From Citrobacter braakii (GTDB lineage Bacteria; Pseudomonadota; Gammaproteobacteria; Enterobacterales; Enterobacteriaceae), in assembly GCF_002075345.1 (NCBI RefSeq), contig NZ_NAEW01000016.1, positions 29,466 through 93,465 of the forward strand: 64,000 bases of DNA, given 5' to 3'. The notes under the pieces are model-generated. The model ran no database searches. It was not told the DNA's origin and was given only the letters and a program-made list of their open reading frames with translations. The position numbers and the translations under genes are program-made. Positions 12,213 to 20,289 of this stretch are shown here, in pieces; the stretch's first letter is position 1, and every line of letters begins with the position of its first letter.

Positions 12213-12854
12213 ATGGTTACATCATACCAAAAAGGGATATTAGCAATCGGTGCCCATCCGGACGATATTGAACTCGGATGTGGTGCCTCGTTATCCCGCT
12301 TAATAAAAGAAGGCTATTACGTTACTGCCGTCGTCATGACCGCAGGGGCTGAAGGGTGCGCTTTAAAAGCCGACCGACACGCAGAATCTCAATCGGCATT
12401 AACATCATTAGGCTGCCATCAGATTTTTCATTTTCATTTTGAGGACACACGCACACCGTACTTTGTTGATACGATGATCAAATCACTTGAAGACGTCATC
12501 ACAAATCACATTCCCGCACAAATCAACATCGTGCGAACGTATACTATGCATGATTCTGACCGGCATCAGGATCATCGCGCGGTACATAAGGCTTCTATCG
12601 TTGCCTGCCGAAATATTCCCCAGGTTCTCGGTTATGAAACTCCCAGTACCTGGCTGACGTTTGTTCCCCAAGTCTTTGAAAAGGTCAGTGAAAACTGTTT
12701 CATTCAAAAACTTCGTGCGCTTTCATTTCACCAAAGCCAGCAGCAACGTGATTATATGCGTACAGAACGTCTGCGTACCGTAGCTCAATTCCGAGGGCAA
12801 CAGGCCGGATGTGAATTATCTGAAGGTTTTGTTGTTCACAAAATGATTCTCTAA
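12213..12854 (+). CDS. yaiS: YaiS, PIG-L/LmbE-family deacetylase
   Basis: This 213-residue protein has the zinc-binding AHPDD motif in ILAIGAHPDDIELGCGA and a second zinc-histidine region, HDSDRHQDHRAVHKA. Family members remove acetyl groups from N-acetylglucosamine conjugates; the substrate here is unknown. A GTG start at 12198 is possible, but the ATG at 12213 has AAGGA 7 nt upstream. It is the first gene of yaiS-yaiP-yaiX-yaiO and ends 4 bp before yaiP. No signal peptide is visible, so it probably acts in the cytoplasm. By memory, E. coli YaiS is shorter. Confidence 0.88.
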   Translation: MVTSYQKGILAIGAHPDDIELGCGASLSRLIKEGYYVTAVVMTAGAEGCALKADRHAESQSALTSLGCHQIFHFHFEDTRTPYFVDTMIKSLEDVITNHIPAQINIVRTYTMHDSDRHQDHRAVHKASIVACRNIPQVLGYETPSTWLTFVPQVFEKVSENCFIQKLRALSFHQSQQQRDYMRTERLRTVAQFRGQQAGCELSEGFVVHKMIL

Positions 12855-12858
12855 TTAT

Positions 12859-14055
12859 ATGAAAACAATATTTTTTATTATGATGAGCCTATGTATATTA
12901 CTTTGGTTCCTCACAACCTTAAAACGAAAACCTAGTTTACGTAACGACAGTATTGACGCCATTATTCCGGCCTATAACGAAGGTCCTTGCCTGGCACAAT
13001 CGCTGGAAAACTTGTTATTAAATCCTTATTTTCATCGAGTCATATGTGTAAACGATGGTTCCACTGATGATACCGAAATCATTATGCATAAGGTGAAAGA
13101 AAAATGGGGAGAACGCCTGATTACCGTGACGCAAAAGAATACCGGGAAAGGTGGCGCCTTAATGAATGGATTAAACTATGCTACCTGTGAGCAGGTTTTT
13201 TTAAGCGATGCTGACACCTATGTCCCTCCTGATGGTGACGGTATGGGATTCATGTTAGCAGAAATAGAAAATGGCGCCGATGCCGTTGGTGGAATCCCCT
13301 CAACACATCTGCCTGGTGCTGGATTGCTGCCACATATCCGTGCAACGGTAAAACTTCCGATGATCGTAATGAAGCGGACATTACAGCAGTTGCTCGGCGG
13401 TGCGCCTTTTATTATTAGCGGAGCCTGCGGCATGTTTCGTACTGATGTGCTACGCAAATTTGGTTTTTCCGATCGTACCAAGGTGGAGGATCTCGATTTA
13501 ACCTGGACCCTGGTCGCGAATGGTTATTGTATCCGTCAGGCAAACCGCTGCATTGTTTATCCTCAGGAGTGCAATACCTTGGGCGATGAATGGAAACGAT
13601 GGCGGCGATGGATCGTGGGCTATGCCGTTTGCATGCGTCTGCATAAATCACTCATCCTCAGCAGATTCGGCATCTTCAGCATACTCCCAATGGTGCTGGT
13701 CGTGTTGTATGGCGTAGCAATCTATCTCATTACATGGCAACACATCACGCTCACTATCGGCCCACATGCGATTGTGCTTTCCTTGTTTCCCATTATTTGG
13801 GTTGGAGTGGTTTGCTCAATTGGAGCATTTAGTGCCTGGTATCACCGATGCTGGAAACTTATTTTCCTTGCGCCTTTTTCTGTTTTTTACGTACTTCTGG
13901 CTTATTTAATTTGGATTGTATATGGACTTATTGCCTTTTTTACTGGACGAGAACCCCTACGTGACAAACCCACACGCTATACCGCGGTGGTGGATGCGCC
14001 AAACAATAACGCCCCCTCAGCTACCCGCGGTGGTGAAGAACTATCTAAAGCTTAG
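12859..14055 (+). CDS. yaiP: YaiP, membrane-bound family 2 glycosyltransferase
   Basis: This processive-type glycosyltransferase has 398 residues, the length of E. coli YaiP. An N-terminal membrane helix (about 3-20) is followed by the GT-A domain with DAIIPAYNEGPCL, CVNDGSTDDT, the DxD-type LSDADTYVP, the acceptor motif VEDLDLTW and the RRW motif in WRRWIVG. Three more hydrophobic segments follow, about 275-295, 305-330 and 335-360. This matches the layout of PgaC/BcsA-like polysaccharide synthases, with catalysis on the cytoplasmic face. The polymer is unknown. The 3' end overlaps yaiX. Confidence 0.9.
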   Translation: MKTIFFIMMSLCILLWFLTTLKRKPSLRNDSIDAIIPAYNEGPCLAQSLENLLLNPYFHRVICVNDGSTDDTEIIMHKVKEKWGERLITVTQKNTGKGGALMNGLNYATCEQVFLSDADTYVPPDGDGMGFMLAEIENGADAVGGIPSTHLPGAGLLPHIRATVKLPMIVMKRTLQQLLGGAPFIISGACGMFRTDVLRKFGFSDRTKVEDLDLTWTLVANGYCIRQANRCIVYPQECNTLGDEWKRWRRWIVGYAVCMRLHKSLILSRFGIFSILPMVLVVLYGVAIYLITWQHITLTIGPHAIVLSLFPIIWVGVVCSIGAFSAWYHRCWKLIFLAPFSVFYVLLAYLIWIVYGLIAFFTGREPLRDKPTRYTAVVDAPNNNAPSATRGGEELSKA

Positions 14056-14623
14056 CGAACAGAATAATAAGTCAGTATCCATTGCACCTGGCGTTGTTAT
14101 TGATGAAAGCGCGGGAGCGGTGACGATCGGTGCTGGCAGTAAAATTTGTCATGGTGCAGTTATTCAGGGGCCTGTCGTAATTGGGGCCGATTGCATTATT
14201 GGTAATTACGCCTTTATTCGACCGGGTTGCTTAATTGGCAATCAAGTACGTATTGGCTATGGCACCGAAATCAAAAACGCAGTATTGGAATCGACGACCA
14301 CCATCGGTCCCCAATGCTTTATTTCTGACTCGGTTATTGGCAAAGGCGCTTACCTGGGCGCGCAGGTAAGAACCAGCAATCATCGCCTCGATGGTAAAAC
14401 CGTGCATGTCAGGCTGGACGATGAAGACATTGATACAGGCTGCGAAAAATTAGGGTGTTATATCGGTCCCGGTGCGCGGCTTGGTGTTCAGGTCATTATT
14501 TTACCTGGCCGATATATCGCAGCTGAAAGCACAATTGGCCCACGGATAACCATCGAGCAAAACCTGCCAAAAGGTAAATATATCCTCAAACAAGAGATCT
14601 CCTGTCTCGTAGGTGAAGAATAA
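13994..14623 (+). CDS. yaiX: YaiX, left-handed beta-helix acyltransferase (intact)
   Basis: About 209 residues, dominated by hexapeptide repeats (SIAPGVVIDES, VTIGAGSKICHGAVIQGPV, IGPQCFISDSVIGKGAYLGAQV), the left-handed beta-helix fold of GlmU-type C-terminal acyl- or acetyltransferases. In E. coli K-12 yaiX is broken by an IS; here it is uninterrupted. The start is uncertain. ATG at 13994 overlaps yaiP by 62 bp, and an ATG at 13922 would add 24 residues read in another frame of a yaiP membrane segment. Neither has a strong ribosome-binding site. Transfer of an acyl group to the glycan made by YaiP is a guess from context. Its stop overlaps yaiO. Confidence 0.82.
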   Translation: MRQTITPPQLPAVVKNYLKLSEQNNKSVSIAPGVVIDESAGAVTIGAGSKICHGAVIQGPVVIGADCIIGNYAFIRPGCLIGNQVRIGYGTEIKNAVLESTTTIGPQCFISDSVIGKGAYLGAQVRTSNHRLDGKTVHVRLDDEDIDTGCEKLGCYIGPGARLGVQVIILPGRYIAAESTIGPRITIEQNLPKGKYILKQEISCLVGEE

Positions 14624-15402
14624 TGAAAAGGACTTTATTTGTATCGTTGATACTCAGCACGGCTTCTCTCCCGGCTGAAGCAACCGACCTGAACCTGACA
14701 GCCGGATACGACTTTACTGATTATTCGGCAAGGCATGGCACCCGTAACGTCATGTTCAGCGAATTAAAGACGCAGATTGACGATGGTGCCGCGGTTTTCA
14801 ATATTTCCGAAGGCAGACGCGATTACGACAACGGTGAATCATGGAACGCGTTACGTGGCCGCGCGACCGTTTGGTATAACTGGAATCAGTGGTTATCAAC
14901 AAAAACGGGTCTGGCAATTGCCGAAAACACCCCCGTTTTTGCCAGACGCGATGCTCAGCAGGATATCAGCGTAAAAGTTCTGCCTAAAACCGTATTTACC
15001 TTTGGTTATCGCTATGCCAACTACTTTGACGATACGGACGTCAATGCTTTTTCAGGCGGAATATCTCTGTATACCGGACCGTTTATCACCTCATGGCGTT
15101 ATACGCATTACGATACTGAAGATGCTGGGGGAAGCTATAGCCACATCGTTTCACTGCGCCTGAACGACCTGAACGGTAAAGGCAATACGCAGCTCTGGGT
15201 AAGCCGCGGAACGGGAGCCTATACCTATGACTGGTCACCGGACACCAAAAAAGGAACGTTAAAAAGCATCAGCCTGCGTCGCAATCAGCCGCTGACCGAG
15301 CAATTAACTCTCGGTCTTGCCCTCGGCAAACAATGGTATGACACGCCGGTTGAGAGCTATCACAGCCAGCAAATTCTCGCCGATCTCACCTGGCAGTTTT
15401 AA
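14623..15402 (+). CDS. yaiO: YaiO-family outer-membrane beta-barrel protein
   Basis: A 259-residue protein with a signal peptide of about 20 residues (MKRTLFVSLILSTASLPAEA) followed by alternating amphipathic strands and a C-terminal TWQF, as expected of an outer-membrane barrel. It matches E. coli YaiO, which has been shown to localise to the outer membrane. Its ATG overlaps the yaiX stop (TAATG), so translation is coupled. In this cassette it may export or anchor the product, like the barrel part of PgaA, but that role is inferred. Confidence 0.88.
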   Translation: MKRTLFVSLILSTASLPAEATDLNLTAGYDFTDYSARHGTRNVMFSELKTQIDDGAAVFNISEGRRDYDNGESWNALRGRATVWYNWNQWLSTKTGLAIAENTPVFARRDAQQDISVKVLPKTVFTFGYRYANYFDDTDVNAFSGGISLYTGPFITSWRYTHYDTEDAGGSYSHIVSLRLNDLNGKGNTQLWVSRGTGAYTYDWSPDTKKGTLKSISLRRNQPLTEQLTLGLALGKQWYDTPVESYHSQQILADLTWQF

Positions 15403-15405
15403 ATC

Positions 15406-15426
15406 TCTCCCCCTCGATAGGGGAGA
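15406..15426 (+). terminator. Hairpin after yaiO
   Basis: A perfect 7-bp stem TCTCCCC/GGGGAGA with a 7-nt loop starts 4 nt after the yaiO stop. There is no good T tract, so it may stabilise the transcript rather than terminate it. Confidence 0.45.
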
Positions 15427-15485
15427 ATCAACCACCAATGAAATAGCCATTCTCTCAGCCCTCACGCCGCCATCCATTAATCAAT

Positions 15486-15508
15486 GCCGGATACGCAACG
15501 CTTATCCG
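15486..15508. repeat. REP-like palindrome
   Basis: GCCGGATACG...CTTATCCG followed by TCCTACAA is a typical enterobacterial REP unit, lying between yaiO and the response regulator gene. Confidence 0.7.
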
Positions 15509-15631
15509 TCCTACAACACCCGGCAAATTATTGCGATTTTGTTACATTCGTTACATATCAGCGCCACGGGGATTGCCAGCGCGGCGCTGGCAGGCATCAT
15601 AGATGCCATTGTCAGGCAAGAGAGCAAGATC

Positions 15632-16261
15632 ATGATTCATGTTGTGCTGGTGGATGACCATGTGGTGGTGCGTTCCGGCTTTGCGCAATTACTCAGTCTC
15701 GAAGACGATCTCAACGTTGCTGGCCAGTACAGCAGCGCGGCCCAGGCGTGGCCTGCATTACTGCATGATGACGTCAACGTTGCGGTGATGGATATCGCCA
15801 TGCCAGATGAAAATGGCCTGAGCCTGTTAAAACGACTGCGGGCGCAGAAGCCCGGTTTTCGCGCCATTATTCTCAGCATCTATGACTCACCCACGTTTGT
15901 GCAAAGCGCACTGGATGCCGGTGCCAGCGGTTATCTGACCAAACGTTGCGGACCGGAGGAACTGGTGCAGGCGGTACGATCGGTTGGTATGGGCGGGCAT
16001 TACCTGTGCGCCGACGCGCTGCGGGCGCTACGCGGCGGCGAACAGCCCGCGCAGGTACTGGAGGTATTGACCCCGCGCGAGCGCGAAGTGTTTGATCTGC
16101 TGGTCAAAGGCGACAGCGTAAAAGAGATCGCCTTCAAGCTCGACCTCAGCCATAAAACGGTGCACGTTCATCGTGCGAACGTGCTGGGCAAACTGCAATG
16201 CCACAGCACCATCGATCTGGTGCATTTTGCACTCGACCACCAGTTGCTGACGGGGCATTAA
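15632..16261 (+). CDS. UhpA-like response regulator
   Basis: This 209-residue NarL/LuxR-type regulator has receiver-domain acidic residues D8 and D9, phosphoacceptor D54 (VMDIAMP) and K104 (YLTKR). A C-terminal LuxR-type helix-turn-helix lies about 146-190 (LTPREREVFDLL, SHKTVHVHRANVLGKL). The frame is open from 15317, but the ATG at 15632 gives the receiver start MIHVVLVDDH. It strongly resembles UhpA but is not at the uhp locus. The stop overlaps the kinase ATG by one base. It probably activates the transporter genes downstream after phosphorylation by the adjacent kinase. Confidence 0.9.
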   Translation: MIHVVLVDDHVVVRSGFAQLLSLEDDLNVAGQYSSAAQAWPALLHDDVNVAVMDIAMPDENGLSLLKRLRAQKPGFRAIILSIYDSPTFVQSALDAGASGYLTKRCGPEELVQAVRSVGMGGHYLCADALRALRGGEQPAQVLEVLTPREREVFDLLVKGDSVKEIAFKLDLSHKTVHVHRANVLGKLQCHSTIDLVHFALDHQLLTGH

Positions 16262-17802
16262 TGTCACGCAGCCTTCGTCATTGGGTTATTTCTCTGTTTA
16301 TTCTGCTGGCCTGGGGATCGGGCTGGCTGATGCTGTGGACGCTGGGGTTTTACCTGACCCACAACGGCCAGCAGGCAGCGCTATTCCTGCCGCACGGCGT
16401 CTATCTCGCCCTGCTAATCCTGCTTTCTCGCCGTTACTGGCCCGCGCTGGTACTGCCGCCGGTGCTGATGCTGTTCTGGTTGCACAGCGAGCAATTAGTG
16501 AATGGCTATATCCTGCTGGTTGCGCCGTTGATTAGCCTGATCCCGGCGAGTATCGGCCAGTCATACTGGCACCGCTTCCCCCTTTACTGGCAGCGCTTAA
16601 CGCTGCTGCTGGCCGCGGTGACGATCACGTCATTGCTCAATACCCTCCTGCTTTCACCGTTTATCCAAAGCCCGGCAACGTTAATTGGCCTGGCATCGTT
16701 TACCGGCGGCGTGCTGCTGACGCCGTTTGTCTATCTGATCTATGAATTTCTGCGCCAGCAGCACCGTTATCATTTGCTCGGACTGGATACCACCAATCCC
16801 CCCCTGCGTACCTCGCTTATCATCTGGTGCAGTCTGTTCTTCATTATTGGCATAGGTACCCAGATGGTGCTGTCACCAGAGATCGAGCGCCTGCTGCTAA
16901 TCGTAGTGTTCTTACCAAACGTGGTGATGGCGTGGAAATTTGGCTGGCAGGGCGGCGTGTTGTCCGGACTGCTCGGCAGTATGATGATCACCATCGCCCG
17001 GCAAATCGGCGTCGGGTTCAGCAATTTACTGGAGTTGGAGATTTTCCTCGCCACCCAGGCGCTGCTGGGCATAGGGCTCGGGATCGCTATCAGCCGCCAG
17101 CAGCATCTGGCGCAAAACCTGCACCATTATCGCCAGCGTCTGGAAGCCGAACTGGCAGCGCGACGCGCGCTGACCGAACAACTGATCCGCACCGAGGAAA
17201 ATACGCGCAAAAGCCTGGCGCGGGAGCTACACGACGAAATTGGTCAGAACATCACCGCCATTCAAATTCAGTCGCAACTGGTCAAGCGCGCGCCGGGTCG
17301 CGAGCAAACGCTTGAAGCGGCAAATCAGATCAACGACCTTGCCCGGCGCATTCACCACTCCACCCGCCAACTGCTGCGCCAGCTACGACCGCCCGCGCTC
17401 GATGAACTGGCCTTTAAAGATGCACTGCATCATCTGGTGAATGAATTTGCCTTTGCCGAACGCGGCATTCGCTGTTGGTTTGACTATCAGCTTGAAAATA
17501 CGCCAGAAAATGAAACGGTGCGTTTCACACTGTATCGCCTGCTGCAGGAGTTGCTCAATAACGTCTGTAAACATGCCGACGCCAGCGAAGTGTCGATTAC
17601 GCTGCGCCAGCAGGAACACCGCGTGTTTCTGCACGTCGCTGACAACGGTGTAGGTATTCTCGCAGAGAAAATCCCCGGGTTCGGTATCCAGGGGATGCGT
17701 GAGCGGGTCAGCGCCCTTGGCGGCGAACTGACGCTCGAATCGAACAACGGCACGCGGGTAATTGTTAACCTGCCCACAAATTTGCAACAAATCAGCCGTT
17801 AA
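16261..17802 (+). CDS. UhpB-like sensor histidine kinase
   Basis: This 513-residue inner-membrane kinase has about eight hydrophobic segments in residues 9-285 (MASE1-like sensor). A short coiled linker rich in Arg/Glu follows, then a HisKA_3 dimerisation domain with H324 in ARELHDEIGQNITAIQIQ. The C-terminal HATPase has N-box LLQELLNNVCKHA and G-box DNGVGI and GFGIQGMRERV. The pattern is that of UhpB, which is controlled by the membrane receptor UhpC. The ATG overlaps the regulator stop (TAATG). The neighbouring MFS protein is the likely signal-sensing partner. Confidence 0.9.
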   Translation: MSRSLRHWVISLFILLAWGSGWLMLWTLGFYLTHNGQQAALFLPHGVYLALLILLSRRYWPALVLPPVLMLFWLHSEQLVNGYILLVAPLISLIPASIGQSYWHRFPLYWQRLTLLLAAVTITSLLNTLLLSPFIQSPATLIGLASFTGGVLLTPFVYLIYEFLRQQHRYHLLGLDTTNPPLRTSLIIWCSLFFIIGIGTQMVLSPEIERLLLIVVFLPNVVMAWKFGWQGGVLSGLLGSMMITIARQIGVGFSNLLELEIFLATQALLGIGLGIAISRQQHLAQNLHHYRQRLEAELAARRALTEQLIRTEENTRKSLARELHDEIGQNITAIQIQSQLVKRAPGREQTLEAANQINDLARRIHHSTRQLLRQLRPPALDELAFKDALHHLVNEFAFAERGIRCWFDYQLENTPENETVRFTLYRLLQELLNNVCKHADASEVSITLRQQEHRVFLHVADNGVGILAEKIPGFGIQGMRERVSALGGELTLESNNGTRVIVNLPTNLQQISR

Positions 17803-17809
17803 CCAGGAA

Positions 17810-17867
17810 AAAGTCTTAGTCACTGCGGACTTTATCTCATCCCATTTTACTTTCACTTTCCTATAGT
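17810..17867 (+). promoter_or_regulatory. Candidate regulator operator and promoter of the uhpC-like/afu genes
   Basis: An inverted repeat AAAGTC-N12-GACTTT (17810-17833) lies upstream of a TATAGT -10 element (17862-17867), and no good -35 is present. A dyad placed just upstream of a promoter lacking a -35 is typical of a site for an activating response regulator. The downstream gene starts at 17888 behind a GGAGG site. Confidence 0.45.
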
Positions 17868-17887
17868 CAGCACAAACGGAGGCTGCC

Positions 17888-19192
17888 ATGCATGCACGTG
17901 CATCACGCGAAACAGACCAACAATACCGGGTGCTACGCCCCCGGCTGCTGATGTGTATGGTGATTGGGTACGCCGCGTTTTATCTGACGCGCAAAAGCGT
18001 TAACTACGTCCTCCCGGCGCTGCAAACGGATCTGGGTCTGGATAAAGGCGATATCGGCCTGCTGGGATCGCTGTTTTATCTGACCTATGGCCTGTCGAAA
18101 TTCACCGCCGGGCTATGGCACGACAGCCACGGACAGCGCGCGTTTATGGGCATTGGCCTGTTTGCCACCGGCGTTTTAAACGTGCTGTTCGCCTTTGGTG
18201 AATCGCTGACGCTGCTCCTGGTGGTCTGGACGCTGAACGGATTTTTTCAGGGCTGGGGCTGGCCGCCCTGCGCCCGATTATTGACCCACTGGTACTCGCG
18301 CAACGAACGCGGCTTCTGGTGGGGCTGCTGGAATATGTCGATCAACATCGGTGGGGCCATCATTCCGCTGATTAGCGCCTTTGCCGCCCACTGGTGGGGT
18401 TGGCAGGCAGCCATGCTGGCTCCAGGAATAATCAGCATGGCGTTAGGCGTCTGGCTCACCCTGCAACTGAAAGGCACGCCCCGGGAAGAAGGCTTACCCA
18501 CGGTTGGGGAATGGCGGCAAGACCCGCTGGAGTTGCGTCAGGAGCAGCAAAGTCCGCCGATGGGGCTGTGGCAAATGTTACGCATCACCATGCTGAAGAA
18601 CCCGATGATCTGGCTACTCGGTGTGTCATATGTGTTGGTCTATTTGATCCGCATTGCGCTCAACGACTGGGGCAACATCTGGCTGACGGAAAGCCACGGT
18701 GTGAACCTGCTCAGCGCCAATGCCACGGTAATGCTGTTTGAAGTCGGTGGCTTGCTGGGGGCGCTGTTTGCCGGATGGGGTTCGGATCTGCTGTTCAGCG
18801 GTCAGCGTGCGCCAATGATTTTGCTGTTCACACTTGGGCTGATGGTCTCCGTCGCCGCGCTGTGGCTGGCGCCGGTGCACCACTATGCGCTACTGGCAGT
18901 GTGTTTCTTTACCGTGGGCTTTTTTGTGTTTGGCCCACAGATGCTAATTGGCCTCGCGGCCGTGGAATGCGGACATAAAGCGGCAGCAGGTTCAATTACT
19001 GGTTTTCTCGGGCTGTTCGCCTATCTGGGGGCCGCGCTGGCGGGTTGGCCGCTGTCGCTGGTCATAGAACACTACGGCTGGTCGGGAATGTTCAGTTTGC
19101 TCTCGGTTGCCGCTGTCTTTATGGGTTTATTGCTGATGCCATTGCTCATTGCGGGCATTCCCCCTTCTCTCAGTCAAAGGATAAAACAATGA
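17888..19192 (+). CDS. UhpC-like MFS sensor/transporter
   Basis: This 434-residue, twelve-helix protein belongs to the organophosphate:phosphate antiporter branch of the MFS. The branch signature is seen in IGYAAFYLTRKSVNYVLPAL and the long NGFFQGWGWPPCARLLTHWYS segment. UhpC of E. coli is a membrane receptor that binds external glucose-6-phosphate and signals to UhpB. The A-B-C gene order here favours a sensory role, but transport cannot be excluded. GGAGG lies 5 nt before the ATG. The last codons overlap afuA by 4 bp (ATGA), tying sensing to the ABC importer genes. Confidence 0.88.
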   Translation: MHARASRETDQQYRVLRPRLLMCMVIGYAAFYLTRKSVNYVLPALQTDLGLDKGDIGLLGSLFYLTYGLSKFTAGLWHDSHGQRAFMGIGLFATGVLNVLFAFGESLTLLLVVWTLNGFFQGWGWPPCARLLTHWYSRNERGFWWGCWNMSINIGGAIIPLISAFAAHWWGWQAAMLAPGIISMALGVWLTLQLKGTPREEGLPTVGEWRQDPLELRQEQQSPPMGLWQMLRITMLKNPMIWLLGVSYVLVYLIRIALNDWGNIWLTESHGVNLLSANATVMLFEVGGLLGALFAGWGSDLLFSGQRAPMILLFTLGLMVSVAALWLAPVHHYALLAVCFFTVGFFVFGPQMLIGLAAVECGHKAAAGSITGFLGLFAYLGAALAGWPLSLVIEHYGWSGMFSLLSVAAVFMGLLLMPLLIAGIPPSLSQRIKQ

Positions 19193-20220
19193 AACTGACG
19201 CTTACCTCTACCCTAATTGCCTCCGCTCTGACGCTGGCAGCCTTCAGCAGTGCAGCTCAGGCGCAGGGTCGTCTGGTGGTGTATTGCAGCGCCACCAACG
19301 AAATGTGCGAAACCGAAACCAAAGCCTTCGGTGAAAAATATGATGTGAAGACTTCATTCATTCGCAACGGCTCAGGCAGTACGCTGGCGAAAGTGGATGC
19401 CGAGAAGAAAAACCCGCAAGCGGATGTCTGGTACGGCGGTACGCTGGATCCACAGTCTCAGGCCGGTGAAATGGGGCTGCTGCAGCCGTATAAATCACCA
19501 AACCTCGAACAAATCATGGAGAAGTTTCGCGATCCGGCAAAAGTGAAAGGCAACCTCTCCTCGGCGGTTTATGTCGGTATTCTGGGCTTTGGCGTCAATA
19601 CCCAGCGCCTGAAAGAGAAAAACCTACCGGTGCCAAAATGCTGGAAGGATCTGACCAAACCGGAATACAAAGGCGAAATCCAGATTGCTGATCCGCAAAG
19701 CTCCGGTACCGCCTATACCGCACTGGCGACCTTTGCCCAACTGTGGGGGGAAGATCAGGCCTTTGACTACCTGAAACAGCTCAACGCCAACGTCTCCCAG
19801 TACACCAAATCCGGCATTGCCCCGGCGCGTAACGCCGCCCGTGGCGAAACGGCTATCGGCATCGGTTTCTTGCACGACTACTCGCTGGAAAAAGAACAGG
19901 GCGCACCGCTGGAACTTGTCTCACCGTGCGAAGGTACCGGTTATGAAATCGGCGGTGTCAGCATCCTGAAAGGCGCGCGCAACCTCGATAACGCCAAACT
20001 GTTCGTTGACTGGGTACTGTCGAAAGACGCGCAGGAGCTGGCGTGGAAGAAAGGTAAATCCTATCAGATCCTGACCAACACCACCGCCGAGACGTCCCCT
20101 AACTCGCTGAAGCTCGACGACCTGAAGCTTATCAATTACGACATGGATAAGTACGGCTCGACCGACGTGCGTAAGGCCCTGATCAATAAGTGGGTCAGCG
20201 AAGTGAAGATGGGTAAATAA
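19189..20220 (+). CDS. afuA: AfuA, periplasmic hexose-phosphate-binding protein
   Basis: A 343-residue type II periplasmic binding protein with a signal peptide cleaved near SSAAQA-QGR. It resembles both ferric-iron and phosphosugar-binding proteins, but the neighbourhood (Uhp-like sensors, fused permease, ATPase) matches the AfuABC systems of Actinobacillus, EHEC and Citrobacter rodentium. Those have been shown to bind sugar phosphates such as glucose-6-phosphate and fructose-6-phosphate. The ATG overlaps the uhpC-like stop. A REP-like hairpin follows, which would raise the level of this binding protein over the permease. Confidence 0.9.
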   Translation: MKLTLTSTLIASALTLAAFSSAAQAQGRLVVYCSATNEMCETETKAFGEKYDVKTSFIRNGSGSTLAKVDAEKKNPQADVWYGGTLDPQSQAGEMGLLQPYKSPNLEQIMEKFRDPAKVKGNLSSAVYVGILGFGVNTQRLKEKNLPVPKCWKDLTKPEYKGEIQIADPQSSGTAYTALATFAQLWGEDQAFDYLKQLNANVSQYTKSGIAPARNAARGETAIGIGFLHDYSLEKEQGAPLELVSPCEGTGYEIGGVSILKGARNLDNAKLFVDWVLSKDAQELAWKKGKSYQILTNTTAETSPNSLKLDDLKLINYDMDKYGSTDVRKALINKWVSEVKMGK

Positions 20221-20240
20221 CCCCAGATTTGCGTTCATTT

Positions 20241-20270
20241 GCCGGATACGGCCTTAACGCCATATCCGGC
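20241..20270. repeat. REP-like palindrome between afuA and afuB
   Basis: GCCGGATACG and CATATCCGGC form a long imperfect hairpin 20 bp after the afuA stop and 19 bp before afuB. Such elements often protect the 3' end of the upstream message in transporter operons. Confidence 0.75.
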
Positions 20271-20289
20271 CTGAAATACCGGAACCGCT

